This document shows, piece after piece, positions 1-14,700 of a DNA stretch of 64,000 nt. The position numbers and the translations under genes were made by a program. The notes below the pieces were generated by a model, which was given only the letters and a program-made list of their open reading frames with translations, was not told where the DNA came from and did no database searches. The DNA comes from Cinnamomum chago (taxonomy: Eukaryota; Streptophyta; Magnoliopsida; Laurales; Lauraceae). Positions within the stretch are counted from its first letter, which is position 1; every line of letters begins with the position of its first letter. Where the stretch lies: positions 20,030,001-20,094,000 of the forward strand of contig CP142453.1 of assembly GCA_038049695.1 (NCBI GenBank), in the 5' to 3' direction.

Positions 1-388
1 AAGGTCTAATTGAAATTGAATCTTAATGTCATGATTAATTTAAAGGTTCTACCCCTCTCTTAAAAGTGTAGTACCTTCTCTCTTACTATGTTTAATGTCA
101 GGATGCTTAAATGAGCAAAAAAAAATAATTGTCTTTACCTAAAAAAATAAAATTCAGATTACCAAAGTGCTTAAATTGTTTTGTATATAAGGAATCAAGT
201 CAAATCACTTGAGATATGCTACATATATTTTTATTTTTTTCCTTTGATTTGCTTCTAAAGTGTAACAACACCAAAACTATATTTGATTTCTTAATTGAAA
301 GGGAATATGTTCAGTTGAGTTCTACTACTACCTTGCAAAGAACAAGTTTCACTCACTTCGTCCAAGAAAAATAAATATTATAATCCAG
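1..388. other. AT-rich left flank, no gene seen
   Basis: AT-rich sequence with no sustained reading frame and no recognised motif. It lies outside the proposed Helitron if the tentative 5' end at 389 is right, and inside it otherwise. Confidence 0.4.
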
Positions 389-796
389 TCTATATTAAAA
401 TATTATGTCTTTAAATAGAGAAAAAATAAGATTAAAAATATAAATTTTTGCAGTTCTTTTTTTGTTAATGCATCTCAGTTTCTACCAAAAAACTTGGGCT
501 TATGATTCTCTTAGTAATTATTTTTATTTTTTATTTTTCGATGGTATTCTTCAATTGAGTTTGTTCTTTTCTAACTAATAGTTTGATTGTAGTTTTTTTA
601 TATTAAGTGCTATATTATAGTCAAATGCTTGCCATTCCTTTTCTTTTATGCTCTTCTTTTGATAAGCTCAAAATGTGATTTCCATAGCTTTGGATTTAGT
701 TTTCTTCCTTTTTCTTTCAATAGTGGTCTTGTAAATTTTATCCATATTGCTTGACGTATGATTCAATTGACCCCATTACCATGTTTTCTATGGGTT

Positions 797-982
797 TTGT
801 TGGTCTAGCATTATCTCCTCATCCCTACCATAGCCTTTTGAGATGTGGTAGAGGAGCTAATTTAGACTTTCTATGTACATACCCAAATTGTTGGTCTAGC
901 ATTATCTCCTCATCCCTACCATAGCCTTTTGAGATGTGGTAGAGGAGCTAATTTAGACTTTCTATGTACATACCCAAATTGT
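797..982. repeat. 91-bp tandem duplication
   Basis: Two direct copies of a 91-bp unit (797-887 and 888-978) followed by the first four bases of a third. The copies look identical by eye, so the duplication is young. It lies in the noncoding 5' part of the Helitron and has no reading frame. Confidence 0.9.
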
Positions 983-2700
983 TTGTAGTAGGGTAGAGCA
1001 TTTGATCTTATTATTCTATTATTTGTCCAATCCATGGTGTTTCCTTGTAGTTTAGCTCTTCAATGCTGTAAATCCCTTAAATTTCTTGCTCATGCAGCTT
1101 GATTGATGGATGTTGTAACTTTTACTGTAGTTGAGGCATGCTCTGATCCTTTCCATGTATACATCTGACAAAGGAAAAGTCTAATTGAATCTAAGGAAGT
1201 GAAAATCTAATTGAGTCAAGGTAAGGAATCAAGTATGTTAGATCTTATTTGCTTTTCGTTTGCTTTTAATTGTCATTTGTTTACTTTTTATTTTATTTTT
1301 ATGTTAGGACCTTATCAATCCTTTCTTGAATAAATCATGAAAAGTCCAATCATTTTTACTCCCAAATATTGTGTTTTACATTGCTTCAGAGGCTAAAGAG
1401 GCTTCTTCTTTCCACATCAACACATAAGCCATGGGTCAAAATTAGAGAAAATCGAAATACATACAAGCTCTCTTTTACCCCCTTTCTTTGTTGGGACCTT
1501 TTATAAACCTTCCTAATCAAATCTTGAATATTTGCTTTTGAGTTTGAGAGGTGAACAACTGCCAGCCACTTTATAATTTTCAACAATTTCCTAACTCATT
1601 TGCAAACCTTTAACTGTTTGCAAAGTTGTCATGATTTTGGAAACATTCACCCCAATTCATCAAGTTGTTGTTCTGCATTAACTGCAAATTTTATTTTTGA
1701 ACTTACAACATACCTTTCATTGCTTATACTTTTTGAATATTTTTAATACAAATATTTTAAAGTCAATGATGAATATGATATTCTGTACGCACACATTTTT
1801 TTAATGATTCAAGCCAAATCCTATCCCACCCTTACTACACTCATACTCTCTCACCTTTTCTAATGATTTGAAAAATCTTATGCATATTCATTAATTTCTT
1901 ATTCTAATCAAACAAACTATCTTCTTATTAAATACCATTGGAATAAAATATAATGATTTGCTATAATCTAGATGGATTCATCATTTCATTAGCAGAAATT
2001 TACAATAGGTTCCTCGAATAGTAGAGCTCAACACTCTTACCTGAAGATAAGTTTTCTTCTATTTTAATATCCTCCTGTCATTACGGATGTTCTCATGTTC
2101 TCATATTATTATTTCTTCCAAAAATATGGCCCCTTCATTTAGAATTCTGCTTATTTTTCTCAATTTCTTCAATCTTAGTTTTCTTTGAAGGAAAGCTTAC
2201 CTTCCATTTAATTTAGCAGTTGTTGGAACATATTTACATTTTTGCAGTAAATTTAAATAATTAATGGTTCTTTTATTACTACATTTGATGCTATTTTTTT
2301 ATGGATTCCTTGCTCTCTTGTTCTTTTCTTTTAAATTGCTAATGTTGTCAACCTATATGAAAATGGACTTCTGATATCATTTTTCTTTATCTAAAATGGG
2401 AATCATCTTAATTTTTTATTAATTTATATGAACTTACTTGATTTATGTTGTCTGCTTTACCATCATATACTTTAAGATAATTTACATTTTGAAAGACATT
2501 TTACACAGTGTTGAAAGGTTAAATTCATACTACATAAATATAGTATCAAACGTAAGAACTGAGCATAACTCAAATATAGTATCAAACCTAAAAAGTGACT
2601 AACTTGTTCTTTTCTATAAAAGATAACTCCAAAAAGCGTCATCAGAGGCAACACAACTTGGTACACCAAGTTGTCTATTGAACAAAAAGAAAGAATCAAC
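983..2700. other. Helitron 5' noncoding region
   Basis: Very AT-rich sequence between the proposed Helitron left end and the Rep-helicase pseudogene. Only short, unrelated reading frames are present. It probably holds the promoter and 5' leader of the Rep-helicase gene, but no clear TATA element can be singled out in such AT-rich DNA. Confidence 0.4.
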
Positions 2701-5700
2701 ATGGAAAAGAGGGAAGCAAATAAAATGACACAAATATTACAAAGTGAAACATTAGAACCTGCTTCAAAGAAGAAAAGATATGCTTCTAAAACTGCAAATC
2801 CGCTCTAAATTTTATAATACATTTATGTTTATAATTACAATGAATAATAGTATTTGTAATTACTAATTCCAATATTTGTGCAAATATAGACCATACAACA
2901 CTGCAAAAGCGACTACAAAGAAGACAATGGTACGCCTCATTGCCAAAAGAAAAAAAAGACGCACTTCTTCTACGAAAAAGGGAGGCTTATGCTAGAAAAA
3001 AGTTACTAAAAGGTGAATCTTCTAGAAATCTTACTTCATCATTTAATACAAGTCAACAAACAGGTAATTAATTCTATACTCTTATGTGTAATATTAAAAC
3101 TCTTTCAAAAATATAAGAAAATTTTTTTCTAATTAAATATTTATCTTTTGCAACGAACAGAAGGCACTAATACACCGCTGGGTATCGGTCTCAATGATAT
3201 TCCCGCAAATATTATAGCCCAAATGGAAAAAAGAGTATACCATACTTATGAGATTGGTAAGTTCTATATTAAAATTTTAATAAATATGTTCATCTGATCT
3301 AATATATTTTTATATTACAAACTTGTAAATATTATATATATCTTCTACCAGGGTCAACATCGAGACAACCCGCTGAATCTGATGAAGATACTTCTTCAAG
3401 TGTTTATTTAGAAAACACTTCTACATTAAACTACAGACAAAAAGGTAAACATATTTATACAACAAAATAGCTTAGGTCTATTAAAAGAACCGAATTATAC
3501 TATTACAATTTTTACATGCAGCTATGTTTAGTTTTGATATAAGCATTCCTTCCCAACCATCGATATTAGAACAAAAACCTGATTGTAGCTATTGTGGAGC
3601 AAAGAGATTTGCTTATGAACCAAAGGGTTTTTGCTACTCTACTGGTCAGGTATTACTAGCTTAAAATTTTGTTCCTGAAGAGCTTTTAGCTCTATTCACA
3701 TCAAATAGTGAAGAGACAGTTCATTTCAAAACACATGTAAGAACATATAACAATACATTTGCATTCACCTCCTTTGGTGTCAAATATGAAAAAGAGCTTT
3801 GTAGGAGGAACAAAGGTATTTACACTTTCAAGGTTCAATGCCAAGTTTACCATTACATCAATGAATTGCTAGCTCCTGATGGTCATCCATCATAGCTGCA
3901 ATTATACTTTTATGATACTGATCATGAAGTGGAGAATGGGATGTATCAGTCACCAAAACTTAGGCCTGATGTTGTTCAAAAGCTAATGGATATATTGATC
4001 ATCAACCCTTATTCTAAATTTTTCAGATCTTTAAGACATTTGTCCATCAACGATGATGCAAGAATATTCATAAGATGTGATCATCAACTTGATCAAAGGG
4101 TATACAATGCACCTTCAGCATCACAAGTTGCAGGAATCTGGACTGAAAATTCAAATACCAACCAATTAGCTGAACGCGACATCATAATATATAGTCATTA
4201 TGGACACAGTCATAGAATTAAGCATTATTTTGGTTGCTATGATCCATTGGAGTATCCATTACTATTTCCTTATGGAGATTCAGGTTAACATAAAGGTATC
4301 AAACGAAGACAAAGAAATGAGTTGTTAAGTCATCCAAATATACTTTTGATTGATGATTTGTTGAACAAAGAAAAGCGAGGTATATCTTATCTTCATATAA
4401 ACTATTATAAAATCAACTTGAACACTAAAAACTTGTAATATCTTTTTTTTCCTATCAGCTTCAGAGAAAAAAAGTTCAGCAAAAGAAAATATATCATGTC
4501 GACAATATTACTATTATAAATTACAAATCTGGCCATCTGAAAGCTCAATCTTGCTACATTCTGGTCGTCTTTTACAACAGTATGCTGTTGACATGTATAT
4601 AAAACTTGAAACTTCTCGCTTGGATTACTTTCGAAATGATCAAAATTCAATCCAAGCAGATTTATATCAAGGAATAATGGATAGCATCAGCACTGGTGAA
4701 ACTTCTGGAAAGAAGATTGGAAAAAGAATAGTATTGCCACCATCGTTTATAGGAGGTCCAAGAAATATGCGTCGTCGGTATCTTGATGCAATGGCATTAG
4801 TTCAAAAGTTTGGCAAACCAGACATCTTCCTGACAATCACTTGTAATCCAGCTTGGTCAGAAATTAAAGATCAACTTGATCATCATGAAGAAGCACAAAA
4901 CATACCAGACTTGATTGCAAGAGTTTTTAGAGCAAAGATAGAAGAACTTAAACTTGATTTAATGAAGAAGAATATTTTTGGTGCAGTTGCAGTGCATGTA
5001 TATGTTATAGAATTTCAAAAAAGAGGACTTCCACATGCTCATTTCCTACTCATCTTAAAGCACAAGTACAAACTTAAAACCCCAGAGAAGTATGACAAAT
5101 TTGTGTCTGTTGAACTTCCTAATAGCAGAAGCTATCCACGTCTATACAAAATGGTTGTTCAACATATGATGCATGGACCATGTGGCAATTTGAATCCGAC
5201 TAATGTTTATATGAGAAATGGACAATGCAAAAATCACTATCCTTGGGAATTTTGTTCTATCACAACACAAACAAAGAATTCTTATCCATTATATAAGAGA
5301 CAAAACACTGGAGAAGAGATCAAAGTTCGTGGTTGTTTGCTGCATAACCGGTGGGTAGTTCCATATAACACATATCTATTAGCAAAATTCAATTGTCATA
5401 TGAATGTTGAAGTTTGTTCGACAATAAAAGCAGTAAAATATCTGTATAAGTATATTTATAAAGGACATGATAGAGTCATGTTTAATCTTAGCAACAATGT
5501 TGTTCCTGAAGATATTAATGAGATACAACAATTTCAACAAGCAAGATGGATATCTCCTCCAGAAGCAATGTGGAGGATTTACCAGTTCTGTTTAAATGAA
5601 ATGTATCCATCAGTCAAAAGCTTACAAGTTCATCTACAAAATATGCAAACTGTTGGATTCTGAAAAGATACAAACTTATTGAGCATCTTGCATAATCAAC

Positions 5701-7779
5701 AAGCATCCAAAACAATGTTGACTGGATACTTTCAAATGAATCAGCTAGATAAAGATGCTTACAAATTTCTTTATAAGGAATTCCCTGAATATTGTGTTTG
5801 GAATGAAGATAAGAAATACTGGAGCCAAAGAAAGCAACGGAATGCAATTGGTAGACTTTTTGCTGCAAGCCCAGTTGAGGGAGAAAGATATTATTTGCGA
5901 TTACTATTAAATCATGTCAAAGGAGCTACGTCATATCAAACTTTACGAACTATCAATGGAATTAAATTTGATACATTCCGTAAAGCAGTAGAGCAATTCG
6001 GTTTACTTGAATCTGATAACAATATTGATCAATGCTTAGAAGAAGCATCATTGTTCCAAATGCCTTTTACATTGCGGCGATTATTTGCTACACTTTTGGT
6101 TTACTGTGGAGTGCATGATCCTGTAGCATTATGGGACAAATATAAAGATGCGATGTCTGAAGATTTTGCAAAAACAAACTTCATATCTACAAGGAACATT
6201 GAGGCAAAAGCATTGCAAAGTATCAATTACTTCCTTGAATCAATCGGTAAAAGTATTAATGAGTATACTTTACCAAAAATAATGATTGTTGATAGTCCAG
6301 ATGAAAAGCTCCTAAAAGAAATTCGTGAAGAACTAAACATCCCAATTTTAGAAAATGAGTTATTCACGATTCAAAATTTGAATCCTGAACAAAAAAGAGC
6401 TTATACCATCATATTAGAAAGAATAAGAAGTGACAATAATGGTGTATTCTTTATCAATGCCCCAGGAGGAACTGGAAAAACATATTTCTATCGAGCTCTA
6501 TTCATAACTGTGAGACAGAAGGACATATTGCACTAGCAACTGCCACATCTGGCATTGCTGCATCATTTTGGCCAAGAGGGCGCACTGCACATTCACGGTT
6601 CAAATTACCATTAAACTTTGAAGATAAATCAACATGTAATATATCAAAACAAAGTGGCCTGGCAGAGCTATTGCGTAGAGCAAAACTTATTATTTGGGAT
6701 GAAGCATCCATGGCAAATAGGCGGCCAATTGAAGCACTTAATGTTATGTTGCTAGATATAACTGATTGCAAACTACTATTTGGAGGAAAAGTAGTAGTAT
6801 TTGGAGGAGATTTTCGACAAATACACCCTGTTGTCATTCGTGGTGGACAAAAGGAAACAATTGATGCAAGCTTGGCGATGCCAGAATTATGGAAAAAAAT
6901 CCAGAAAATAGAACTAACTGAAAATATGAGAGCTAAAATAGATCCACATTTTAGTGAATTTCTGTTACGTATTGGGAATGGAACTGAAATGGTTATTTCA
7001 GAAGAAAGAATTCAAATTCCAAAAACAATGCTCATTCCTTACATGGATGACATTAGCTCAAAGTTCAAGCTTATCAATTGTGTCTTTCAAAATCTCATCA
7101 TGAATGGATATGATGCACATTTCATGAGAAACCGAGCTATATTGACAACAAAAAATGAATTTGTTGATGAGCTAAACCAAATCTTGATTGAAGAATTCCC
7201 AAGAGATTTAATCAAATACTATAGCTTTGATTCTGCAATAGATAAGGCACAACAACATCTACTAGAAGAATTTCTCAATGGGTTGACTCCAAGTGGATTG
7301 CCTCCGCATGAATTGATATTGAAGAAAAATTGTCCAGTCATCTTATTACGTAACATCGACCCTTCTTCTGGGCTTTGCAATGGCACTCGATTAATTTGTA
7401 GAAATTTTCAAAAGAATGTGATTGATGCTGAAATTATTGTTGGTCATCATGAAGGGAAAATGGTGTTTCTACCCGAATCTCATTGCAATCAGATCAGGAC
7501 GAGAAATTTCCATTGCCATTCAAGCGAAAACAATTTCTCATTCGTTTGAGCTTTGCAATGACAATTAATAAATCCCAAGGGCAAACATTGGAAAATGTTG
7601 GCATTTATCTACCTCAACCTGTTTTTTCACATGGACAATTATACGTTGCCTTATCAAGAGTTAGATCAGCTGAGGCCATCAAAATATTAATAAATCCATC
7701 TTCCAACAACAAGAATGAAACTTCATATACAAGAAATGTTGTCTACAGAGAGTTCTTGGCACTTGCTTCTAACAACTAA
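2701..7779 (+). pseudogene. Helitron Rep-helicase (RepHel), disabled
   Basis: The intact family protein nicks and strand-transfers DNA with an HUH-Y2 Rep domain and unwinds it with a PIF1-like helicase. Several 5' exons are visible: a basic segment at about 2890-3063 (key residues YASLPKEKK), then pieces at 3161, 3353 and 3521. A CxxC motif (CSYCGAKRF) lies near 3585. The Rep domain at about 4460-5660 shows RGLPHAHF (HUH) at 5022-5045 and the two-tyrosine stretch YLYKYIYKGHD at 5439-5471. The helicase shows APGGTGKT (Walker A) at 6459-6482, DEASM near 6699, GGDFRQIHP near 6804 and TINKSQGQTL near 7560. An intron at about 4380-4458 separates two Rep exons. Lesions are TAA 3662, TAG 3893, TAA 4286, TGA 5661, a frameshift near 6500 and another near 7480. 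The most 5' exon (2701-2806) is a guess. Confidence 0.9.
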
Positions 7780-9701
7780 TGATGCCAAACATATAATACA
7801 GGTATATGTTATCGCATAGACCACTTTTATACATTTACTTATATATCATATATTACAAATTATACATGATTCATAAAAACTAGAAATTACTACCTTATTC
7901 CATTGCCCCATAACCTATGTCAACACCTAAATGGCTTCTTAGTCTTATACATTTCTTCATACATAATACATATTGCTCTAATATACCAATTTATATGATA
8001 TTTTTATATTTTCATTTCTATCTCTTTAATATGAATCAATGCTTCTCTTCAGAGCTAAATAACATCAAAATGGTTATTTATTTATACTTCAATACAAATA
8101 ATTCAAATGTACTATATTGCATCACAAAGTCATTAACCTTAACACACTTCCCTCATAAACATCCATCAAACTAAGCACTCTCAAACATAAGTGTACTGCT
8201 CATAGTTTGCATCTAAATATGCAGCGACATTTAGGCTAGGATGGATACAATATCTTTTCAATCCATTTAACTAACTTTCCTCATCAAATGTCTTCTATGC
8301 TGGTTGCCTTTTAATAAAATCAATAAAATTATGTTAGAATTTTTCATCACTATTACTGATGATCAGTACTGGAGAACCATATCCTTTTATATGGTCCCCT
8401 TCAAGTCCAAATGATTGAAAAGATCACACCTTACTGGTTTGTAAAACTCGTACAATTGTATCTAGGTTGAAAGTCATTTTTTTCATGAATTTTTTTAAGT
8501 TTCTCACTTTTTATAACTTATAGCATTCATGATCCTTTCTTCGTACCCCTTCAAATAGTCCACTTTCATGTTCTTCTGTCCTCAAATTTAGAGCACCAGA
8601 AATTTGTCGTTCTTTGTTTGTATTATTCCTAAATGATAAAATTTAGTAGTCAATATATATGTATGTGTATATATATATTCTCATTTTATCTGCCAATGAC
8701 ATGAACAATTCATCCTCTTGTTTCTTTAAATACATATCATCGAAGCTGGAGCATAAACGGTTAGGCTAACAAATAAAGGCAACTTGGCAACTTACAAGAA
8801 CAACAAAGGACAAAGACATCTCTACACTATGGAGTTGACTGATGAAAATATAACCAATGCATTGGTGTCTAATGTTACTATAGATAATATTTGCATTATA
8901 GGATGCTCTATCCTTTCAAAGGATCAATTTCTTTTTGGTCGTTTTCCTTTTTATTATATCTCATAAGTTATGTTTGTAAAGATCATATATTTATCAAGCA
9001 TGCTTTGTACATCCAAATTTCATTTTCTGCCATAATTACTTGAATCTTTCGTTCTATTTGTCCCTCAAATATGTATATGCCGGATAGACTTACTTGCTTT
9101 TGAGTTAGGGACTTAACGCCCGACAAAGTTTAATAGGGCAGCGACCAACTTCTTCCACATGTTTAAGCTTCAAAAGGTTTACTACATCTTCAAAAGAGTA
9201 CCATATTTTGAAATTCATTGTTGTTATAATTACGGGATAAGTATATCACATTTTGAATATAAGAGTCCAATCATGGCCCAAACAAATTTGATATAACTAT
9301 CAATAGATTATTTTACATGTATTTCTTTATTTTTTATGTCTAATGATAATATAAATGCTGCAGGATGCCTCAATCAAAGACATGCCAGTTTTTTCAAATT
9401 ATCATAAAAAGTTCTATCATTTCTGCATTTTAGACTTTATTTTCTATTACAAAAACAATCAGTGTCCCCAGTTTAAAAATTGATTTGAAGATTTATTTTA
9501 AATGCATGAATTTACTAAATAGCAAACAATTTTAAAATATCAAAACTAAGATTCTTACAGTAATATTTGTATTTTTTCCATTGTCATATACATGATACAT
9601 ATTTATTATTAGCTCAATAATATCCATTATTGCTTCTCTAATTCAAATTACAATCTCTCTCTTTTCAGGGTACTACTCTTCTAAACATACATGCATAAAA
9701 A
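7780..9701. other. Helitron spacer between RepHel and RPA-like genes
   Basis: AT-rich noncoding DNA with only short frames of no recognised family. It presumably contains the 3' end of the Rep-helicase transcript and the promoter of the RPA-like gene. No captured host exon is recognised. Confidence 0.5.
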
Positions 9702-11729
9702 ATGGCAGTGCAATATCAAGTGCTTAAAGAAATTAATGATGGAACTCAAAGCTGGACTACAAAGGTTTGCATTCATGAAATGAGACGTCCACAATCTTCA
9801 AAGAATAGTAAATCAACTTACCAACACTTAATCTTGATTGATGAAGATGTATTATTTCATCTATAGTTGATATTAGCATGAAAACTAACATCCTATTATA
9901 TTATTAATGCAAAAGCTTTGTTTATTCAATATAGGGGACAAAAATGCAAGCAACAATTTTCAATGATGACATCAATATATTTGCTTCAAGAATCACACGG
10001 GATTGTACATACTACATATCAAATGGTCTCATTAAAAAAAATCCACCGCAATATAAACTTGTCAAGCATGACTATCAAATGATCATAAACATTTATACAA
10101 AAGTAGAAGTGGTTGAAGAGGCATCCATCATCTGCACACAAAAAAAGTATAATTTCACCCCTCTCAAATCCACTTCCATTGATCTTAGCTCAACAGCAAC
10201 AGCAGGTATCAATCATCCAATGTCTCAAATATATCAATAGTTTTAATTCCTAACAATACTTTCTTGCTTTTTAGATATCATTGTCGTTGTCTTGGATATT
10301 CTCCCAAAAAAAACATTCAAGAGGAAATGGGACAACAAAGATGCATTAATTCAAGAAATAGTTGTCATTGATTCAAAGTATATTTTTCACATTCTCAAAA
10401 TCTTGTTACCTTTCAATGTATGCATATTTTTAAAACTTTCCAAAGATACCCACAAAAAATACTAACTATTAAACTTCGGTATTGTATAGTTTGGAGCCTA
10501 TATTTCTATCTGCCTGGGACAAATTCATAGAAGATGAATGTAAAACAATATTCGAAATCTTACTATCCAGGCCAGTCATTGTCGCCACAAATTTAGCTCC
10601 AAAAGAGTTTAGAGGTATGAAACAAAAATGACTAAATTAATTTATAATATATACCTCATTTCTAATAACAATTTTAAGATAAAATATATAGTTATTTGAA
10701 TACTACTGTTGATTCATAGTACTTATAATTTTTAAATTATGTTTATGTCTAATAATATTTTAATCGATGTTTTCATCATCAATTAAGGAAGAAGGTCATC
10801 CTCAACAAGGTCATCATCAAATATTCTCATTAATCTGACCATACCCGAAGCAGAAGAAATGCTTTCGTTGTGAGTATTTTCTTTAAAAAAAAACATTATA
10901 CATGCTTAAATAAAAAAAATAACTAATTGTTTTTTGCATTTTACAACTCTATACAAAAAAAAAAAAAAAGTACTGGATGATATTGTTTTAAAGAAATCAT
11001 ACTTACAACTACCAAAGCCAAAAGATTTGGAAACAACATCGATCCAGAAAATCATGGATTCTGGACAACTTGTATGTATCTATTTACTCCATTTTATTAT
11101 TTATTCTACATGTATAACATCATAATTATATTATTATAGGATAGCATTTATTGGATCAAAGGTTCAATTACAAACATACCAAAAAACCGACAGTTCTGGT
11201 ATATGTCATGCAATCATTGCAAAAAATAGACACAAGAAACGTACGGTTCATCATTTACGTACATGCCTCAATTGCAACACATTAGACACTGCAGTACCAA
11301 GGTATGCTAATAATGTAGACAAATTATGTACTTTACATTTATAAATCAAAACACATACTAACTTTTATTAAACTATAGATGTGTTATCAATGTTGAAATT
11401 ACGGGCTCAACCACGTTTATTCATGCAACGCTCTTTGAAGATGAAGCACAAAAAATATTCTCTTGTACAGGAGAACATATTATGAATACTCAAATGAAGG
11501 TGATTTTATTTCAATAACGTTTGTAATTCTCAATCATAATCTATTCAAGATGTCTTGAACTGTATTATTTAATTTTTATCTTTATTTTCATTTGCAGGAA
11601 AATCATGATCAAGTCAAAATATGGATGAAAAATTGTCAAGACAAGATTTTTCTTTTCTGCATCAAAATACAAGAACATCAGAGTGGTCAGAGAAGGGCCA
11701 TTATTATCATATCACAAAAGAATGAATAG
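9702..11729 (+). pseudogene. Helitron-encoded RPA70-like single-strand DNA-binding protein, degenerate
   Basis: Plant Helitrons often carry a gene related to the large subunit of replication protein A, thought to bind single-stranded transposition intermediates. Exon 1 starts with ATG at 9702 (MAVQYQVLKEIND) and ends near 9848. Exon 2 (9935-10205) contains an OB-fold signature (GTKMQATIFNDDI, then YYISNG). Exons at 10275-10376 and 10490-10614 (IFLSAWDKF) fit the second OB fold. Later exons from about 11141 carry a C4 zinc-ribbon half (CNHC) and, in another frame, the second half (TCLNC), followed by segments ending at TAG 11727. A premature TAG at 11227 and the frame change across the zinc ribbon show that it is broken. 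Exon borders after 10614 are approximate. The family assignment is firm from order, spacing and Helitron context. Confidence 0.78.
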
Positions 11730-14700
11730 CTTTTAGTTCGTTTATGTATAAAAAATGGTATTTTCTCATTTATCCAATCACTTACATATCCAATCATTCT
11801 AATTAAAATAGCTACCCAAGGATAGTTATAAAACTCTAAATGCTTTTACAACTCTTGCTTAACTCATTATTCAGTCAAATTAAGTTCCTAATTGACATAG
11901 CCAATCACAAATTGCATAAAAAAAGAAAAGAAAAAGAAAGGCCTATTAGACTCATAACACTATTCTTTTACTAACTTTAAAAGTATTACTCATAGTAACA
12001 TTTACAACTTTGGTACTTGTTAATCCCTTCCTCAAATGTTGAAATGCTGTATCCTTTGTAGGATCAAAGCCAATGGCATATGAAGAAAATGACAGCCGCA
12101 TAACTGCAAATTTGAAACGCTCATGTTGGTCACTTTTTGGTTTCTTATGATGGTCATTTTGTAATAGGTTGAATGTATTTAACCAGTAGAAACATGTAAA
12201 TTTCTGAATGATGGGATTTATACAATCCTTATATCTATTACTTTTGCTTTATATTTTGTAAAGAATTACCACATACATATTTACTAATGGAAAAGTTTTA
12301 ATATGAGACTTTACTTTTAGTCTTTCACTACCTATATAATTCACCAATATCTATTCTTATAGCTCACTGATTTGTCCTCCCAGAGGTATGCATAAAGAAT
12401 CTTTACTAGATAGCTTGTATCTCTATTTCATTGCTTCTTTACATCATATACTTTCCCTGCATGATGACAATTATTCCCTTTCGTTTATGACAGTTTCCTT
12501 TTTTTTACATATTAAACACGACGTCTCAGGTATTTCGTCTCCCTAATGGTATTATTCTCAATTCTATGTTCATCTCAATTCATATTTCATCTCAATCTAG
12601 TTTTATGATTACCCAATGACTGTTGGTCTTGTATTACAAACAATGACTACATTATATTGGATACGATTTCTCCACTACTATTTTTTATGTACAGAAAAAC
12701 ATCAGTCTTTCTCTCTCTATCTCCTCATCTTCCTATGTCTATAAATTGTTCTCTTTTTAATTTCTCGCTAACTTCATCATTTTCCTATGTTAGACAGAAG
12801 TTGAGCTTTGCCAATCTAAACATACATGACAATTCACATCTTGCCTCATTCATAATGCATACACCCTCAAAGAACTCAAAATGTAAGTGCTCATGTAGAT
12901 TGTCTTATCTTTTTTTTTCCTTCTTTGATTTTCCCTTTCCTTATTTTATTTTATGAATTTCAGATTCTTGGAATTTCATCTCTTCCAAGTATGGAGACAG
13001 GATACCTGAATTTCTTGAACTCTACTTTTTTTTTCTTAATTTTAATTGTGTATTTGGTAACTCATAGAATTTATGTTTTGCAAGATGCATAAAATCCTCA
13101 TATCAAAATCCTCGTTCGCAATTTGCCCATTTCATGTAAAACCTCTTCTTCAAGGAAAATTTTAGTGAACTTAACAATACAATATAATCTTTGTATGTAT
13201 ATAAGTGTATACAAAGTATGCATTATTAGTGATTCACCCCACAGTACACGGTATATTCATTTCCTGCTGGGACATATATAATGCCATCAGTGTCATTATT
13301 CTTATACTTTCAGCTGATGTCGAAGCTTTTTTTTTCCAACCGTAGGTCCTTTCAAAAGCTGAAAACCAAGCAAAAGTATGCATTTTTTTTTCTCTTTCAT
13401 GAATACCTTTCGATATTTGTATAATACATTTTAAATCTTCTTTCTTAGTAAATAAAACAATGTTGTACATATGTATCTAACATTATTCTATCTCACCTAT
13501 ATGTTTACAGGATGATGTATCAGTCATAGACCAATTGGACTCTCGGTGGGAAACATTTTGCATGTACCATGTATAAAAGAACCAATAATATACTTTTTTA
13601 GAAATAATTTACTTCTTTACCCAACTTGATCTTTCTTTTGTAGTTTTATAATCACATGGTAACAAACTCAATTGAACTTGACTAAGAATTTGAGATTTTA
13701 TAATCTTTCTTATGGTAAAACTAGGAAATAATTGAGTGTGACAAAATATTAGCAAATTAAGAAAAAAATTACATGCAGAGAAATCGGTATACAAAAATGT
13801 TAAGATGAATGTTTGGTAAATATATGAAAGAATCAAAAAGTAGTTAAGGGTAACATCAATATGTGATAAATTAAGGGGAGCTCACTTGAGATGGTTCGCA
13901 CATCTACAATGTAGAACATCAATGCTGCAGGTGAAGAAAAAGTTTTCTATATAGGCTAATGGCCCCTATCAATAAGTGTAGCCTATCCAATACTTTCGTT
14001 TGGATAGATTGGAATGGAGAAAACATAGATTATGTAACTCAATATCTTTCTTGAAGTAAAAGACTGAAAGATAATATGTCTAGATTTACAAATTCCAATT
14101 GTTGATACACAACTAAAGATTCTTGCTTATACATCCCAGTCTACTTCAAAGTAAGTGACCTGAATTAAGTATTAGATTGTTCATGTGTCAAATGTTGTAC
14201 AGCTGCTTCCACTTGTTCATTCCTCTATATAATCTGATCAAATCCTTTGATCAACTAAACTCAAAAGAATCCTTAATTGCGACTTTGAGATTTCATTCTA
14301 TTGAACTATATTATTATATGATGAAGTAATTTTAGTTTTATTTCTTCCAGGAAAATTCTTTTCAACAATCTAGATACAAATGTGGATACTGAGAAATAGA
14401 TGGTAGAATCATTCACAGGAAACAAAGAAGCAACAATGAAGTTGATTAACTTCTGGTGAGTCTTTTTTATCCAAGCAAGTCAGCTTGATGCATATAATGA
14501 TGGAGAAGAATGGATCATCTCTCATATTATCTTCAAAAGAAGATGATGCACATGCTTTGTAGTAGAATGATCACTGAATATGATTGGATGTTTGCAATGT
14601 TGACATGTAGCATTTCTCCAAAACCTTCTTCTTCCCTTTCCATGATTCCATTGAAGAATTTTGAAATTAGATAGTTATTTGATTTGTTCATTCATAATTG

